Positions 8,385 through 17,690 of a DNA stretch of 64,000 nt are shown here, piece by piece. The notes beneath the pieces were generated by a model. It ran no database searches. It saw nothing but the letters and a program-made list of their open reading frames with translations, and was not told where the DNA came from. The number at the start of each line of letters is the position of its first letter. Within the stretch, counting starts at the first letter, position 1. The DNA is taken from assembly GCA_002343685.1 (NCBI GenBank), contig DDRS01000009.1, positions 79,151 to 143,150 on the forward strand, in the 5' to 3' direction. The DNA is from Thiobacillus denitrificans (GTDB lineage: Bacteria > Pseudomonadota > Gammaproteobacteria > Burkholderiales > Thiobacillaceae). A program made the position numbers and the translations under genes.

Positions 8385-9190
8385 TGCTCGTCAATGGCCA
8401 GCCGGCCGATTCGGTCGATGCCCGTGATCGTGGGCTGGCCTATGGCGACGGTGTGTTCCGCACCCTGCGCACGCAGGGCGGACGGCCGTTGTGGTGGCGC
8501 GATCACTACGTCAAGCTGGTGGCCGACTGTGCGGCACTGATGCTGGACTGCCCCGACGAAGCCGTGCTGCATGGGGAAGTCTGCCGTGTGGCCGAGACCG
8601 GGGAAGGGGTCGTCAAGATCGTGCTGACGCGCGGCACCGGCGCACGCGGCTATGCGCCGCCGCCAAGCCAGGCGGCCACCCGGATCGTTTTCTCTGCGCC
8701 GTTACCGGCGTATGCACAGGCCGGTGCGCCGGACGCAATTGTGGCGCGCTGGTGCACCCTACGGCTGGCACGGCAGCCCCGGCTGGCGGGGATCAAGCAT
8801 CTGAACCGCCTGGAGAACGTGCTCGCGCGTGCCGAATGGGCTGATCCGGCGATTCTCGAGGGGCTGCTGTGCGATGACCTTGGCGCGGTGATTGGCGGGG
8901 TGATGAGCAATCTGCTGCTCGTGAAGGACGGCGAACTGTTCACGCCGGACCTGAGCGAATGCGGCGTGGCGGGCGTGGCCAGGACGCGCCTGCTGCGGGC
9001 TGCGCCGCGTCTCGGTATTCCGGTTCATGTCGGCCGTCTGTTGCCCGCGGCTATACGCGCCGCCGACGAAGTGATGGTCTGCAACAGTGTCATCGGCGTG
9101 CGCCGTGTGGCCAGGCTGGATGACGCAATATGGCCACCTGCGGGTTGGGCTGCGCTTTTGAGTAAGGCCTTGGATGAAGACGTCGATTAA
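8381..9190 (+). CDS. pabC: Aminodeoxychorismate lyase
   Basis: A 269-residue PLP class IV aminotransferase-fold enzyme that converts aminodeoxychorismate to p-aminobenzoate and pyruvate for folate. Early blocks are RDRGLAYGDGVFRT (about 17-30) and the PLP lysine in GIKHLNRLENVLAR. Neighbours fit: pabC-mltG-tmk-holB follows fabF in many proteobacteria. The start is ATG at 8381 or the adjacent ATG at 8384. It overlaps mltG by 17 nt. Confidence 0.9.
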   Translation: MMLVNGQPADSVDARDRGLAYGDGVFRTLRTQGGRPLWWRDHYVKLVADCAALMLDCPDEAVLHGEVCRVAETGEGVVKIVLTRGTGARGYAPPPSQAATRIVFSAPLPAYAQAGAPDAIVARWCTLRLARQPRLAGIKHLNRLENVLARAEWADPAILEGLLCDDLGAVIGGVMSNLLLVKDGELFTPDLSECGVAGVARTRLLRAAPRLGIPVHVGRLLPAAIRAADEVMVCNSVIGVRRVARLDDAIWPPAGWAALLSKALDEDVD

Positions 9191-10172
9191 ACGATTGATT
9201 GCGCTCGCTGCGCTGCTTGCGCTCATGGGGGCAGGCGGACTGGCATGGTATGGCAACCGGCCCTTGCAGATCGAGCCCCTGCCGAAGATGCTCAATGTGG
9301 TACCCGGCACGAATTTGCGCAGCCTGAGCGCCATGCTCGAACGCGAGGGCGTGGTCGGCAATGCGCAGGTGTTCTGGCTGCTTGGACGCATACTGGGCAA
9401 GGCCGGGACGCTCAAGGTGGGCGTGTATACCCTTGACAGACCGCTGACACCGCTGGAACTGTACGCGATGATCCAGCGCGGAGAGGTCTCGCAGGCCATG
9501 GTGCAGTTCATCGAGGGCTGGAACTGGCGCGAGGTGCGTGCTGCGCTTGCCGCCCAGCCCATGCTGAAGAATGAAAGCGCCAGCATGAGCGATACCGAAA
9601 TCCTGCAGGCCATCGGCGCCGGGGAGGATCACATCGAAGGACTGCTGTTTCCCGATACCTATTTTTATGCGCCTCATACCTCCGATCTCAGTGTGCTGCG
9701 CCGCGCCTATCGCCGGCAGCATGAGAAACTCATGGCCGCCTGGGAGACCCGTGCCCCCGGGCTGCCATACCGCACGCCGTATGAGGCATTGATCATGGCG
9801 TCGATCGTGGAAAAGGAAACCGGCGTGGCATTCGAGCGCCCCAGGATCGCCGGCGTCTTCCTGAACCGGCTCCGACTGGGCATGCGCCTGCAGACCGACC
9901 CCACCGTGATCTATGGCCTGGGCGAGCGCTTCGACGGCAACCTGCGCAAGGTTGATCTGCAGCGCGATACCCCATACAACACCTATACGCGCGCCGGGCT
10001 GCCGCCCACGCCCATCGCCATGCCGAGCGAGGCAGCCATCCAGGCTGCGCTCAATCCGGCCAGGACGGATGCGCTGTACTTCGTTGCGCGGGGCGACGGC
10101 ACCCATGTATTCTCAAGCACGCTCGACGCGCACAACCGCGCGGTAAATCGCTACCAACGCTATCAACGATGA
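9174..10172 (+). CDS. mltG: Endolytic murein transglycosylase MltG
   Basis: A 332-residue YceG/MltG protein with an N-terminal membrane anchor (about residues 5-24), a LysM-like part and the catalytic block MASIVEKETG (Glu near 207) followed by GVFLNRL and LQTDPTVIYG. It cleaves nascent glycan strands in the periplasm and is proposed to end their polymerisation. It overlaps pabC at its start and tmk at its stop (ATGA), so it is in a tight operon. Confidence 0.94.
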   Translation: MKTSIKRLIALAALLALMGAGGLAWYGNRPLQIEPLPKMLNVVPGTNLRSLSAMLEREGVVGNAQVFWLLGRILGKAGTLKVGVYTLDRPLTPLELYAMIQRGEVSQAMVQFIEGWNWREVRAALAAQPMLKNESASMSDTEILQAIGAGEDHIEGLLFPDTYFYAPHTSDLSVLRRAYRRQHEKLMAAWETRAPGLPYRTPYEALIMASIVEKETGVAFERPRIAGVFLNRLRLGMRLQTDPTVIYGLGERFDGNLRKVDLQRDTPYNTYTRAGLPPTPIAMPSEAAIQAALNPARTDALYFVARGDGTHVFSSTLDAHNRAVNRYQRYQR

Positions 10173-10780
10173 TCCACGGAAAATTCATCACGCTCGAAGG
10201 CGTTGACGGCGCCGGTAAAAGCACCCATCTGGGCTTCGTCGCCGACTGGCTGCGCCGGCAAGGCAGGGAGATCGTCGTCACCCGCGAACCGGGTGGTACC
10301 CCGCTCGGCGAGACCTTGCGTGAACTGCTGCTGCACCGTGACATGGATGCCGACACCGAACTGCTGCTGATGTTCGCCGCCCGGCAGCAACATCTGGCCG
10401 AACTGATCCAGCCTGCGCTTGCGCGCGGCGCTTGGGTCGTGTCCGACCGTTTCACCGATGCCAGCTACGCCTACCAGTGCGGCGGGCGCGGCATCGCCGC
10501 GGAACGGATCGCCGCGCTGGAAGCCTGGGTGCAACGCGGCTTTGCGCCCGATCTCACCCTGCTGTTCGACGTGCCGCCCGACGTGGCGGAAGCGCGCCGC
10601 TCGGCTGCGCGACCCGCCGACCGCTTCGAACGCGAGGCCGACAGCTTCTTCAGTCGCGTGCGCAACGCCTATCTCGAGCGGGCACGGGCCGAACCCGCGC
10701 GTATTCGCGTGCTGGATGCGCGTCACAGTATCGCCGACCTGCAAGCCGAGATCGGCGCATTGTTGAAGGAACTGGGGTGA
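10169..10780 (+). CDS. tmk: Thymidylate kinase
   Basis: A 203-residue dTMP kinase. The P-loop EGVDGAGKST spans residues 10-19, the DRx segment is VSDRFTDASYAYQ, and the lid is arginine rich. It makes dTDP for DNA synthesis. It starts inside the mltG stop (ATGA) and ends inside the holB start (GTGA). Confidence 0.96.
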   Translation: MIHGKFITLEGVDGAGKSTHLGFVADWLRRQGREIVVTREPGGTPLGETLRELLLHRDMDADTELLLMFAARQQHLAELIQPALARGAWVVSDRFTDASYAYQCGGRGIAAERIAALEAWVQRGFAPDLTLLFDVPPDVAEARRSAARPADRFEREADSFFSRVRNAYLERARAEPARIRVLDARHSIADLQAEIGALLKELG

Positions 10781-11760
10781 GCGCGCCCTATCCCTGGTTG
10801 GATGCGTCCTGGCAGCGATTGCTGGCGACCCGGGCGCACCCGGCGCAGGCCTTGCTGCTGGCGGGACCGCGCGGGGTGGGGAAAGGCGCGTTGGCGCGGG
10901 CATGGGCGCAAGCGCTGCTGTGCGAGGCGCCGCAGCCGAATGGCGCGGCCTGTGGCGAATGTCCGGCCTGCCACTGGTTCGGGACGGACGCGCATCCTGA
11001 CTTCCGGCTGCTCACGCTGCAGGAGAAAACCGGCAAGGAGGGGGAAACCCGCATGGCGACCGCGATCGAGGTCGACCAGGCGCGCGAGGCGGTCGACTTC
11101 GTGCAGCTCTCCACCTACCGGGCGGGGTTTCGCGTGGTGCTGGTCGATCCGGCGGACGGCCTCAATCTGGCGGCGGCCAACGCACTGTTAAAGGTGCTCG
11201 AGGAACCGCCGTTAAATACGGTATTCGTGCTGGTTTCGGATCAACCGCGCCGACTGCTGCCGACCATACGCAGCCGCTGCACCCGGATCGACATCGGCCT
11301 GCCGCCGGCCGATCAGTCAGCGCAATGGCTGGCCGGGCAGGGTGTGGATGACGCGATGGACCTGCTGGCGCTGTCCGGCGGTACGCCGCTCGACGCGCAG
11401 CGCTGGGCAGAGGGGGCCGAGCTGGACGAGCGGCGCGGCGTGCTGGAAGGCTTGGCAGATCCCGGCCGGCTCGATCCGGTCACCCTGGGCGAGCGCTGGA
11501 AGACGGTCAATCCGCAGATCTGGCACAACGTGGCATACAAGTGGCTGGGTGATTTGCTGTCGGTCAGGTTGCAGGGCAGCGTACAGTTCAACCGCGATTT
11601 TGCGGAAGTGTTGGTGCGATTGGGTGGCAAGGCCGATCTGGCTGGATTGCTGGCGCTTGACAGAACGCAGGCGAACGAAGGCCGAACGCTGGCGCATCCG
11701 CTCAATCGGGCGTTGCAGCTCGAGGCCTGGCTGATCCAGTACCGGCACCTGTTTGATTGA
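10777..11760 (+). CDS. holB: DNA polymerase III subunit delta'
   Basis: A 327-residue clamp-loader subunit. A Walker A-like GPRGVGKGA lies at residues 30-38, zinc-binding cysteines at about 49, 59, 62 and 65, and the SRC motif in TIRSRCTRID. The GTG at 10777 overlaps the tmk stop by 4 nt and gives the expected N-terminus (YPWLDASWQRL); longer in-frame starts lie inside tmk. The tmk-holB-pilZ-tatD order is widespread in proteobacteria. Confidence 0.93.
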   Translation: MSAPYPWLDASWQRLLATRAHPAQALLLAGPRGVGKGALARAWAQALLCEAPQPNGAACGECPACHWFGTDAHPDFRLLTLQEKTGKEGETRMATAIEVDQAREAVDFVQLSTYRAGFRVVLVDPADGLNLAAANALLKVLEEPPLNTVFVLVSDQPRRLLPTIRSRCTRIDIGLPPADQSAQWLAGQGVDDAMDLLALSGGTPLDAQRWAEGAELDERRGVLEGLADPGRLDPVTLGERWKTVNPQIWHNVAYKWLGDLLSVRLQGSVQFNRDFAEVLVRLGGKADLAGLLALDRTQANEGRTLAHPLNRALQLEAWLIQYRHLFD

Positions 11761-11769
11761 AAAGGATCG

Positions 11770-12144
11770 ATGATGAATGCAGCAGTCAACGATGTCGCAG
11801 GACAGGTGCGCCCTGGCGTGCTATCCCTGTCCATCAAGGAAAAGTCCGCGCTTTTTGCCGCCTACATGCCATTCATCAAGGGCGGCGGACTGTTCATTCC
11901 TACCAACAAGCAATACAAGATGGGCGAGGAAGTGTTCATGTTGTTGACGCTGATGGACGATCCCGCCAAGCTGCCGGTGTCCGGAAAAGTGGTATGGGTG
12001 ACGCCTTCCGGCGCCCATGGCAGCCGTACCCAAGGTGTGGGCGTGCAGTTCGCTTTCAACGAGAGCGGCAAGGCGGCGCAAAACAAGATTGAAGGTTTGC
12101 TCGGCGGTTCGTTAAAATCGGTGCGTCCCACTCACACCATGTAA
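11770..12144 (+). CDS. pilZ: PilZ domain protein (type IV pilus assembly PilZ type)
   Basis: A 124-residue single-domain PilZ protein. It has the YIKGG-like segment (PFIKGGGLFIPT) and the FVLLTLMDDP and GVGVQF blocks, but lacks the RxxxR and DxSxxG c-di-GMP motifs, like the canonical pilus-assembly PilZ encoded next to holB. AAAAGGA precedes the start. It probably acts in the cytoplasm with FimX/PilB-type proteins in pilus biogenesis; that partner set is inference. Confidence 0.88.
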   Translation: MMNAAVNDVAGQVRPGVLSLSIKEKSALFAAYMPFIKGGGLFIPTNKQYKMGEEVFMLLTLMDDPAKLPVSGKVVWVTPSGAHGSRTQGVGVQFAFNESGKAAQNKIEGLLGGSLKSVRPTHTM

Positions 12145-12170
12145 CGCCGTCTGCGGCGTTCCCGAGCCGC

Positions 12171-12941
12171 ATGTATATCGATTCCCACTGCCACATCAAT
12201 TTCCCCGATCTCGCCGGCAAACTGCCGGAGGTCTTCGACCTGATGGCGGCCAACCAGGTGAGCCACGCGCTCTGCATCAGCGTGGAGCTGGAAAAATTCC
12301 CTGAAATCCGTGCGCTGGCCGAGGCGCATCCCAACGTCTATGCATCCGTGGGCGTGCATCCGGATCATGAAGACTGCACCGAGCCGACGGTGACGGAACT
12401 GGTCGCGCTGGCCAACCATCCCAAGGTGGTGGCGATCGGCGAGACCGGGCTGGATTATTTCCGCCTGACCGGCGACCTCGAATGGCAGCGCGAGCGCTTC
12501 CGTACCCACATCCGTGCCGCGCGTGCCTGTCGCAAGCCCTTGGTCATCCATACCCGTTCCGCGGCCGACGACACCCTGCGCATCATGCGCGAGGAACAGG
12601 CGGGCGAAGCGGGCGGCGTGATGCACTGCTTCACCGAGAGCCTGGCGGTGGCCGAAGCGGCGATCGAGCTGGGGTTCTACATTTCGTTTTCCGGTATCGT
12701 CACCTTCAAGAACGCCGCTGCGCTGCGCGAAGTGGCAGCCTCCATTCCGCTGGAACGCATGCTGATCGAGACCGATTCGCCTTATCTGGCGCCGGTGCCG
12801 CACCGCGGGCAGACCAATCAGCCGGGATTCGTGAAGCATGTGGCGGAAGAAATCGCGCGGGTGCGTGGCATGACGGCCGAAGCGGTGGGTGAAGCCACGA
12901 CGCGGAATTTCTTTCATCTGTTTGCCGCAGCCCGAGCCTGA
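12171..12941 (+). CDS. TatD family metal-dependent hydrolase
   Basis: A 256-residue TIM-barrel DNase-like protein of the TatD/YcfH group. Metal ligands are visible as HCH in DSHCHINF (residues 4-11), Glu in IGETGLDYF, His in VIHTRSA, His in MHCF and Asp in ETDSPYLAP. Family members have 3'-5' exonuclease activity on DNA or RNA. It follows pilZ by 26 nt. The paralogue (tatD or ycfH) is not assigned. Confidence 0.92.
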   Translation: MYIDSHCHINFPDLAGKLPEVFDLMAANQVSHALCISVELEKFPEIRALAEAHPNVYASVGVHPDHEDCTEPTVTELVALANHPKVVAIGETGLDYFRLTGDLEWQRERFRTHIRAARACRKPLVIHTRSAADDTLRIMREEQAGEAGGVMHCFTESLAVAEAAIELGFYISFSGIVTFKNAAALREVAASIPLERMLIETDSPYLAPVPHRGQTNQPGFVKHVAEEIARVRGMTAEAVGEATTRNFFHLFAAARA

Positions 12942-13025
12942 TTCCCCATTTCCGGTACTGCGCGGCCGAGACCCCCAACCCGGGGGCAAGAAATAGGAGC
13001 AAGCCTGGCTGGCTCGGCTCAAGTA

Positions 13026-13045
13026 GCTGGGGGCGCCCCCCCAGC
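13026..13045. terminator. GC-rich inverted repeat between convergent tatD and the HbpS-like gene
   Basis: GCTGGGGG (13026-13033) pairs with CCCCCAGC (13038-13045) in the gap between two convergent genes. No clear T-run follows on either strand. It could serve as a bidirectional 3'-end structure. Confidence 0.4.
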
Positions 13046-13052
13046 CAAGGCG

Positions 13053-13556
13053 TCAGAGGCCGGCGGTTTCCAGTTCGAACTGGATTGCCTGGATGCCCGC
13101 GCGTGCGCAGGCCTCGTCCTGTTCGCCCGTTGCAGCGCCGGAGACGCCGACCGCGCCGACGATGTTGCCGGCAGCCTCGATCGGCACGCCGCCAGCAGAA
13201 AACACGAGTCCTTCGACCTTGCCGACCGAGAACGGTTGGGTAAAACGATCAACCATTGCCGACGTGGCAGCGTTGAAGTTGACCGCCGTATAGGCCTTCT
13301 GCTTGCTGATCTCCAGGGTGATGCGCGGCGCCAGCGTGTCGCGCAATACCACCATGGCATCGCCACTGCGATCGACCACGGTCACCCCGATCTGGATACC
13401 CTGCTTGCGGCAGGCCTCCATCGCGGCATGGGCGAGTTTTCCGGATGCCTCGACGGTGAGCCTGGGAATTTTGACGATGACGGGTTCTTCCGCGGCGATC
13501 GTAGGCGAGGCGAACAATACAGCACAGCTTGCAGCGATCAAAGGGAGTTTGCGCAT
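13053..13556 (-). CDS. Secreted GlcG/HbpS-family heme-binding-like protein
   Basis: A 167-residue protein with a clear Sec signal peptide (MRKLPLIAASCAVLFASPTIAA). The mature part shows GlcG/HbpS features: an N-terminal helix, the VVDRSGDAMVVLRD strand pair, KAYTAV and VGAVGVSGA near the C-terminus. Homologues bind heme or small cofactors and form octamers; function here is unknown. The start at 13556 is chosen because it begins the signal peptide, 32 residues inside the longest frame. It lies downstream of dnaJ with a stem-loop leader (13592-13617). Confidence 0.85.
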   Translation of the reverse strand: MRKLPLIAASCAVLFASPTIAAEEPVIVKIPRLTVEASGKLAHAAMEACRKQGIQIGVTVVDRSGDAMVVLRDTLAPRITLEISKQKAYTAVNFNAATSAMVDRFTQPFSVGKVEGLVFSAGGVPIEAAGNIVGAVGVSGAATGEQDEACARAGIQAIQFELETAGL

Positions 13557-13591
13557 GGGATGTCCTCCAGTTGGTTGATGCGGGGAATGTG

Positions 13592-13617
13592 CTGCGGCCA
13601 TCCGGAAAAGGCCGCAG
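13592..13617 (-). repeat. Inverted repeat in the leader of the HbpS-like gene
   Basis: CTGCGGCC (13592-13599) and GGCCGCAG (13610-13617) form an 8-bp stem with a 10-nt loop, between the dnaJ stop and the start at 13556. There is no T-run, so it may be an mRNA-stabilising structure rather than a terminator. Confidence 0.4.
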
Positions 13618-13668
13618 GCAGCCATCTCTCTCCGTATGAAAGGATGCCACATACGGAGTGGAATCAGA

Positions 13669-14784
13669 CTATTGTCCGAAGAACGACTTCACTTTATCCA
13701 TGAACGACTGTGCGCGGGGATTATTGTTGCGTCCCGGGCTCAAGTCATCAAACTCACGCAGCAGTTCGCGTTGGCGCTCGGACAGGTTCACCGGCGTCTC
13801 CACCAGCATGTGGCACATCAAATCGCCCGGCGCGTGGCTGCGCACGCCCTTGATCCCCTTGCCGCGCAGGCGGAACACCTTGCCTGACTGTGTTTCGGCG
13901 GGGATCTTGATCTTGGCGTGGCCGTCCAGCGTGGGAATCTCGACCTCGCCGCCGAGCGCGGCGGTGGCGAAGCTGATCGGCATTTCGCAATGCAGGTCGT
14001 CGCCGTCGCGCTTGAACACCGGGTGCTCCTTGAGGTGGATCACCACATAGAGATCGCCCGGCGGGCCGCCGTTGACGCCGGCTTCGCCTTCGCCGGCCAG
14101 ACGGATGCGGTCCCCGCTGTCGACGCCGGCAGGAATCTTGACCGACAGCGTCTTGTGTTTCTTGACGCGGCCTTCGCCATGGCAGCTGGTGCAGGGGTCG
14201 GCCACCATCTTGCCGGTGCCGCCACAGCGCGGGCAGGTCTGTTGCACCGAGAAGAAGCCTTGCTGGATGCGGACCTGGCCGTGTCCACTGCAGGTGGTGC
14301 AGGTGGTCGGCTGGGTACCGGGCTTAGCGCCGCTACCGTGGCAGGTGCCGCATTCTTCCAGGGTGGGAATGCGGATCTTGGTCTCGGTACCGCGGGCACC
14401 TTCTTCCAGCTCGATTTCCAGGTTGTAGCGCAGATCGGCGCCGCGATAGACACGGTCGCGACGGTTGCCGCCGCCCCCTCCGAAGATGTCGCCAAAGATG
14501 TCCGAGAAGGCGTCGGAAAACCCGCCGCCGCCAAAGCCGCCGCCCATGCCGGCCTGCTGGTCGATCCCGGCATGGCCGAACTGGTCGTAGGCGGCGCGCT
14601 TGTCCGAATCGGACAGGATTTCGTAGGCCTGCTTGGCTTCCTTGAATTTCTCCTCCGCGCTCTTGTCATCAGGATTGCGGTCGGGATGGTGTTTCATGGC
14701 CAGCTTGCGGTAGGCCTTCTTGATTTCTTCGTCCGAAGCGTTCTTGGTGACGCCGAGGACTTCGTAGTAGTCGCGTTTTGACAT
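13669..14784 (-). CDS. dnaJ: Chaperone DnaJ
   Basis: A 371-residue type I J-protein: J domain with HPD in KHHPDRNPDD (about residues 32-41), Gly/Phe-rich linker (about 75-110), four zinc-finger repeats (CGTCHGSG, CTTCSGHG, CPRCGGTG, CTSCHGEG, about residues 141-200) and the C-terminal substrate domain. It delivers substrates to DnaK and stimulates its ATPase. It is separated from dnaK by an 88-bp gap with an intrinsic terminator and a heptamer-like leader, and no Shine-Dalgarno sequence is visible before its ATG. Confidence 0.97.
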   Translation of the reverse strand: MSKRDYYEVLGVTKNASDEEIKKAYRKLAMKHHPDRNPDDKSAEEKFKEAKQAYEILSDSDKRAAYDQFGHAGIDQQAGMGGGFGGGGFSDAFSDIFGDIFGGGGGNRRDRVYRGADLRYNLEIELEEGARGTETKIRIPTLEECGTCHGSGAKPGTQPTTCTTCSGHGQVRIQQGFFSVQQTCPRCGGTGKMVADPCTSCHGEGRVKKHKTLSVKIPAGVDSGDRIRLAGEGEAGVNGGPPGDLYVVIHLKEHPVFKRDGDDLHCEMPISFATAALGGEVEIPTLDGHAKIKIPAETQSGKVFRLRGKGIKGVRSHAPGDLMCHMLVETPVNLSERQRELLREFDDLSPGRNNNPRAQSFMDKVKSFFGQ

Positions 14785-14822
14785 GTTGGGTGCAGTGAAC
14801 GGTTAGCAGTGAGCAGAAAGGC
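14785..14822 (-). repeat. Degenerate heptamer-type leader of dnaJ
   Basis: Read on the minus strand, the 30 nt before the dnaJ ATG split into 7-nt units CTCACTG, CTAACCG, TTCACTG and then CACCCAAC-ATG. The same CACCCAACATG end and the same 7-nt period precede trpS (29696-29729). There is no purine-rich ribosome binding site. Confidence 0.5.
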
Positions 14823-14855
14823 AAAAAGCGGTGAACGGCTGTTGCCGCTCACCGC
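14823..14855 (-). terminator. Intrinsic terminator between dnaK and dnaJ
   Basis: On the minus strand a 12-bp stem with one G-U pair (arms 14844-14855 and 14828-14839) and loop AACA is followed by TTTTT (14823-14827). It would partly end grpE-dnaK transcripts, lowering dnaJ relative to dnaK. Confidence 0.75.
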
Positions 14856-14872
14856 CCACCGTTTGCCGTATT

Positions 14873-16798
<1,926 letters not shown>

Positions 16799-16868
16799 GA
16801 TGCGTTCCTTCTTAAAGAGATTGAATTGATTCGAATGTGGGGGAGGCGGCGCCTATTTCAAGACTGTT

Positions 16869-17390
16869 TCAGTCCTTGCCCTTGGCGACCATCACCAGTG
16901 CCGGCCGCAGCGTGCGGTCGTGCAGGCGGTAGCCTTTCTGCAGCACGGTGACCACGGTATTGGCCGGCTGGTCGGACTCGACCATCTGGATGGCCTGGTG
17001 CTGGTGCGGGTCGAATTTCTCGCCCATCGGATTGATGTCGTTCAGGTTGAACTTGCCGAAGGCGGCCACGAGTTGCTTCAGGGTCAGTTCGACGCCGTCC
17101 TTGAGGTTTTCCACGCTCGGCGAGTCGACCGCCAGCGCAGCTTCCAGGCTGTCCTTCACCGCCAGCAACTCATTGGCGAAGTTTTCCACCGCGAACTTCC
17201 GCGCCTTCTCCACGTCGTCCGCCGCGCGGCGGCGCATGTTCTCGGTCTCCGCCTTGGCACGCAGCCAGGCGTCGTGATGTTCGGCGGCCTGGAGTTCGGC
17301 CGCTTTCAGCATCTCCTCCAGGCTGGGCATGGTTTCTTTCTCGGCCTGGGTTGCGGCCGGGCTTGCATCGGTGTTGAGTTCGTCCTGCAT
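16869..17390 (-). CDS. grpE: Nucleotide exchange factor GrpE
   Basis: A 173-residue GrpE with an acidic N-terminal tail, a long coiled coil (about residues 25-110; RAKAETENMRRRAADDVEKA) and a C-terminal beta domain (GEKFDPHQHQAI ... KGYRLHDRTLRPALV). It releases ADP from DnaK. The ATG at 17390 is chosen because upstream in-frame codons lie in the sigma32 promoter region. hrcA does not precede it here. Confidence 0.96.
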   Translation of the reverse strand: MQDELNTDASPAATQAEKETMPSLEEMLKAAELQAAEHHDAWLRAKAETENMRRRAADDVEKARKFAVENFANELLAVKDSLEAALAVDSPSVENLKDGVELTLKQLVAAFGKFNLNDINPMGEKFDPHQHQAIQMVESDQPANTVVTVLQKGYRLHDRTLRPALVMVAKGKD

Positions 17391-17417
17391 GTGGGCTCCC
17401 AATTGGTACTGGCGAAG

Positions 17418-17448
17418 AACTGGGGACGAATGACCGGGATTCAAGGGG
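17418..17448 (-). promoter_or_regulatory. Sigma32 heat-shock promoter of grpE-dnaK-dnaJ
   Basis: On the minus strand CCCCTTGAA (17440-17448) and CCCCAGTT (17418-17425) are 14 bp apart. This fits the sigma32 consensus CTTGAAA-N12 to 14-CCCCATNT with only small deviations. It lies 28 nt before the grpE ATG. No CIRCE element is visible, so control is probably by RpoH alone. Confidence 0.8.
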
Positions 17449-17502
17449 CTAAAGTCATTTTTTCTGCCCCTGCGGCGGGAAACCACGGATTCTGCATTCA
17501 AT

Positions 17503-17531
17503 TTGCCGGGCGTGGGCGCTTCCGGTATGAT
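17503..17531 (+). promoter_or_regulatory. Promoter of tRNA-Ser
   Basis: TTGCCG (17503-17508) and TATGAT (17526-17531) with a 17-bp spacer end 11 nt before the mature tRNA 5' end, followed by the GC-rich stretch GCGCCGC typical of stringently controlled stable RNA promoters. Confidence 0.7.
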
Positions 17532-17542
17532 GCGCCGCTCTC

Positions 17543-17633
17543 GGAGAGGTGGATGAGTGGTTTAAGTCGCACGCCTGGAAAGCGTGTTCAGGATAATATC
17601 CTGACGGGGGTTCGAATCCCCCCCTCTCCGCCA
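17543..17633 (+). tRNA. tRNA-Ser (anticodon GGA)
   Basis: A 91-nt class II tRNA with encoded CCA. The acceptor stem GGAGAGG (17543-17549) pairs with CCTCTCC (17623-17629), discriminator G, CCA at 17631-17633. The anticodon arm is CACGC-CTGGAAA-GCGTG with anticodon GGA at 17577-17579, followed by a long variable arm and a TTCGAATC T-loop. It reads UCC/UCU serine codons. No integrase or attachment-site duplication is seen next to it. Confidence 0.97.
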
Positions 17634-17690
17634 GCATTCCCTTCATTTCCCCTATCAGCTTCCCTTAATCAGCGATAGAGACCGTAGGAC

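Noticed and set aside
13026..13045. Rho-independent terminator with T-run
   Set aside because: The stem is strong but no T-rich tail exists on either strand; kept only as an inverted repeat of uncertain function.
17543..17633. tRNA-Ser as an island attachment site
   Set aside because: No direct repeat of the tRNA 3' end and no integrase was seen downstream; the next genes have host-like composition.
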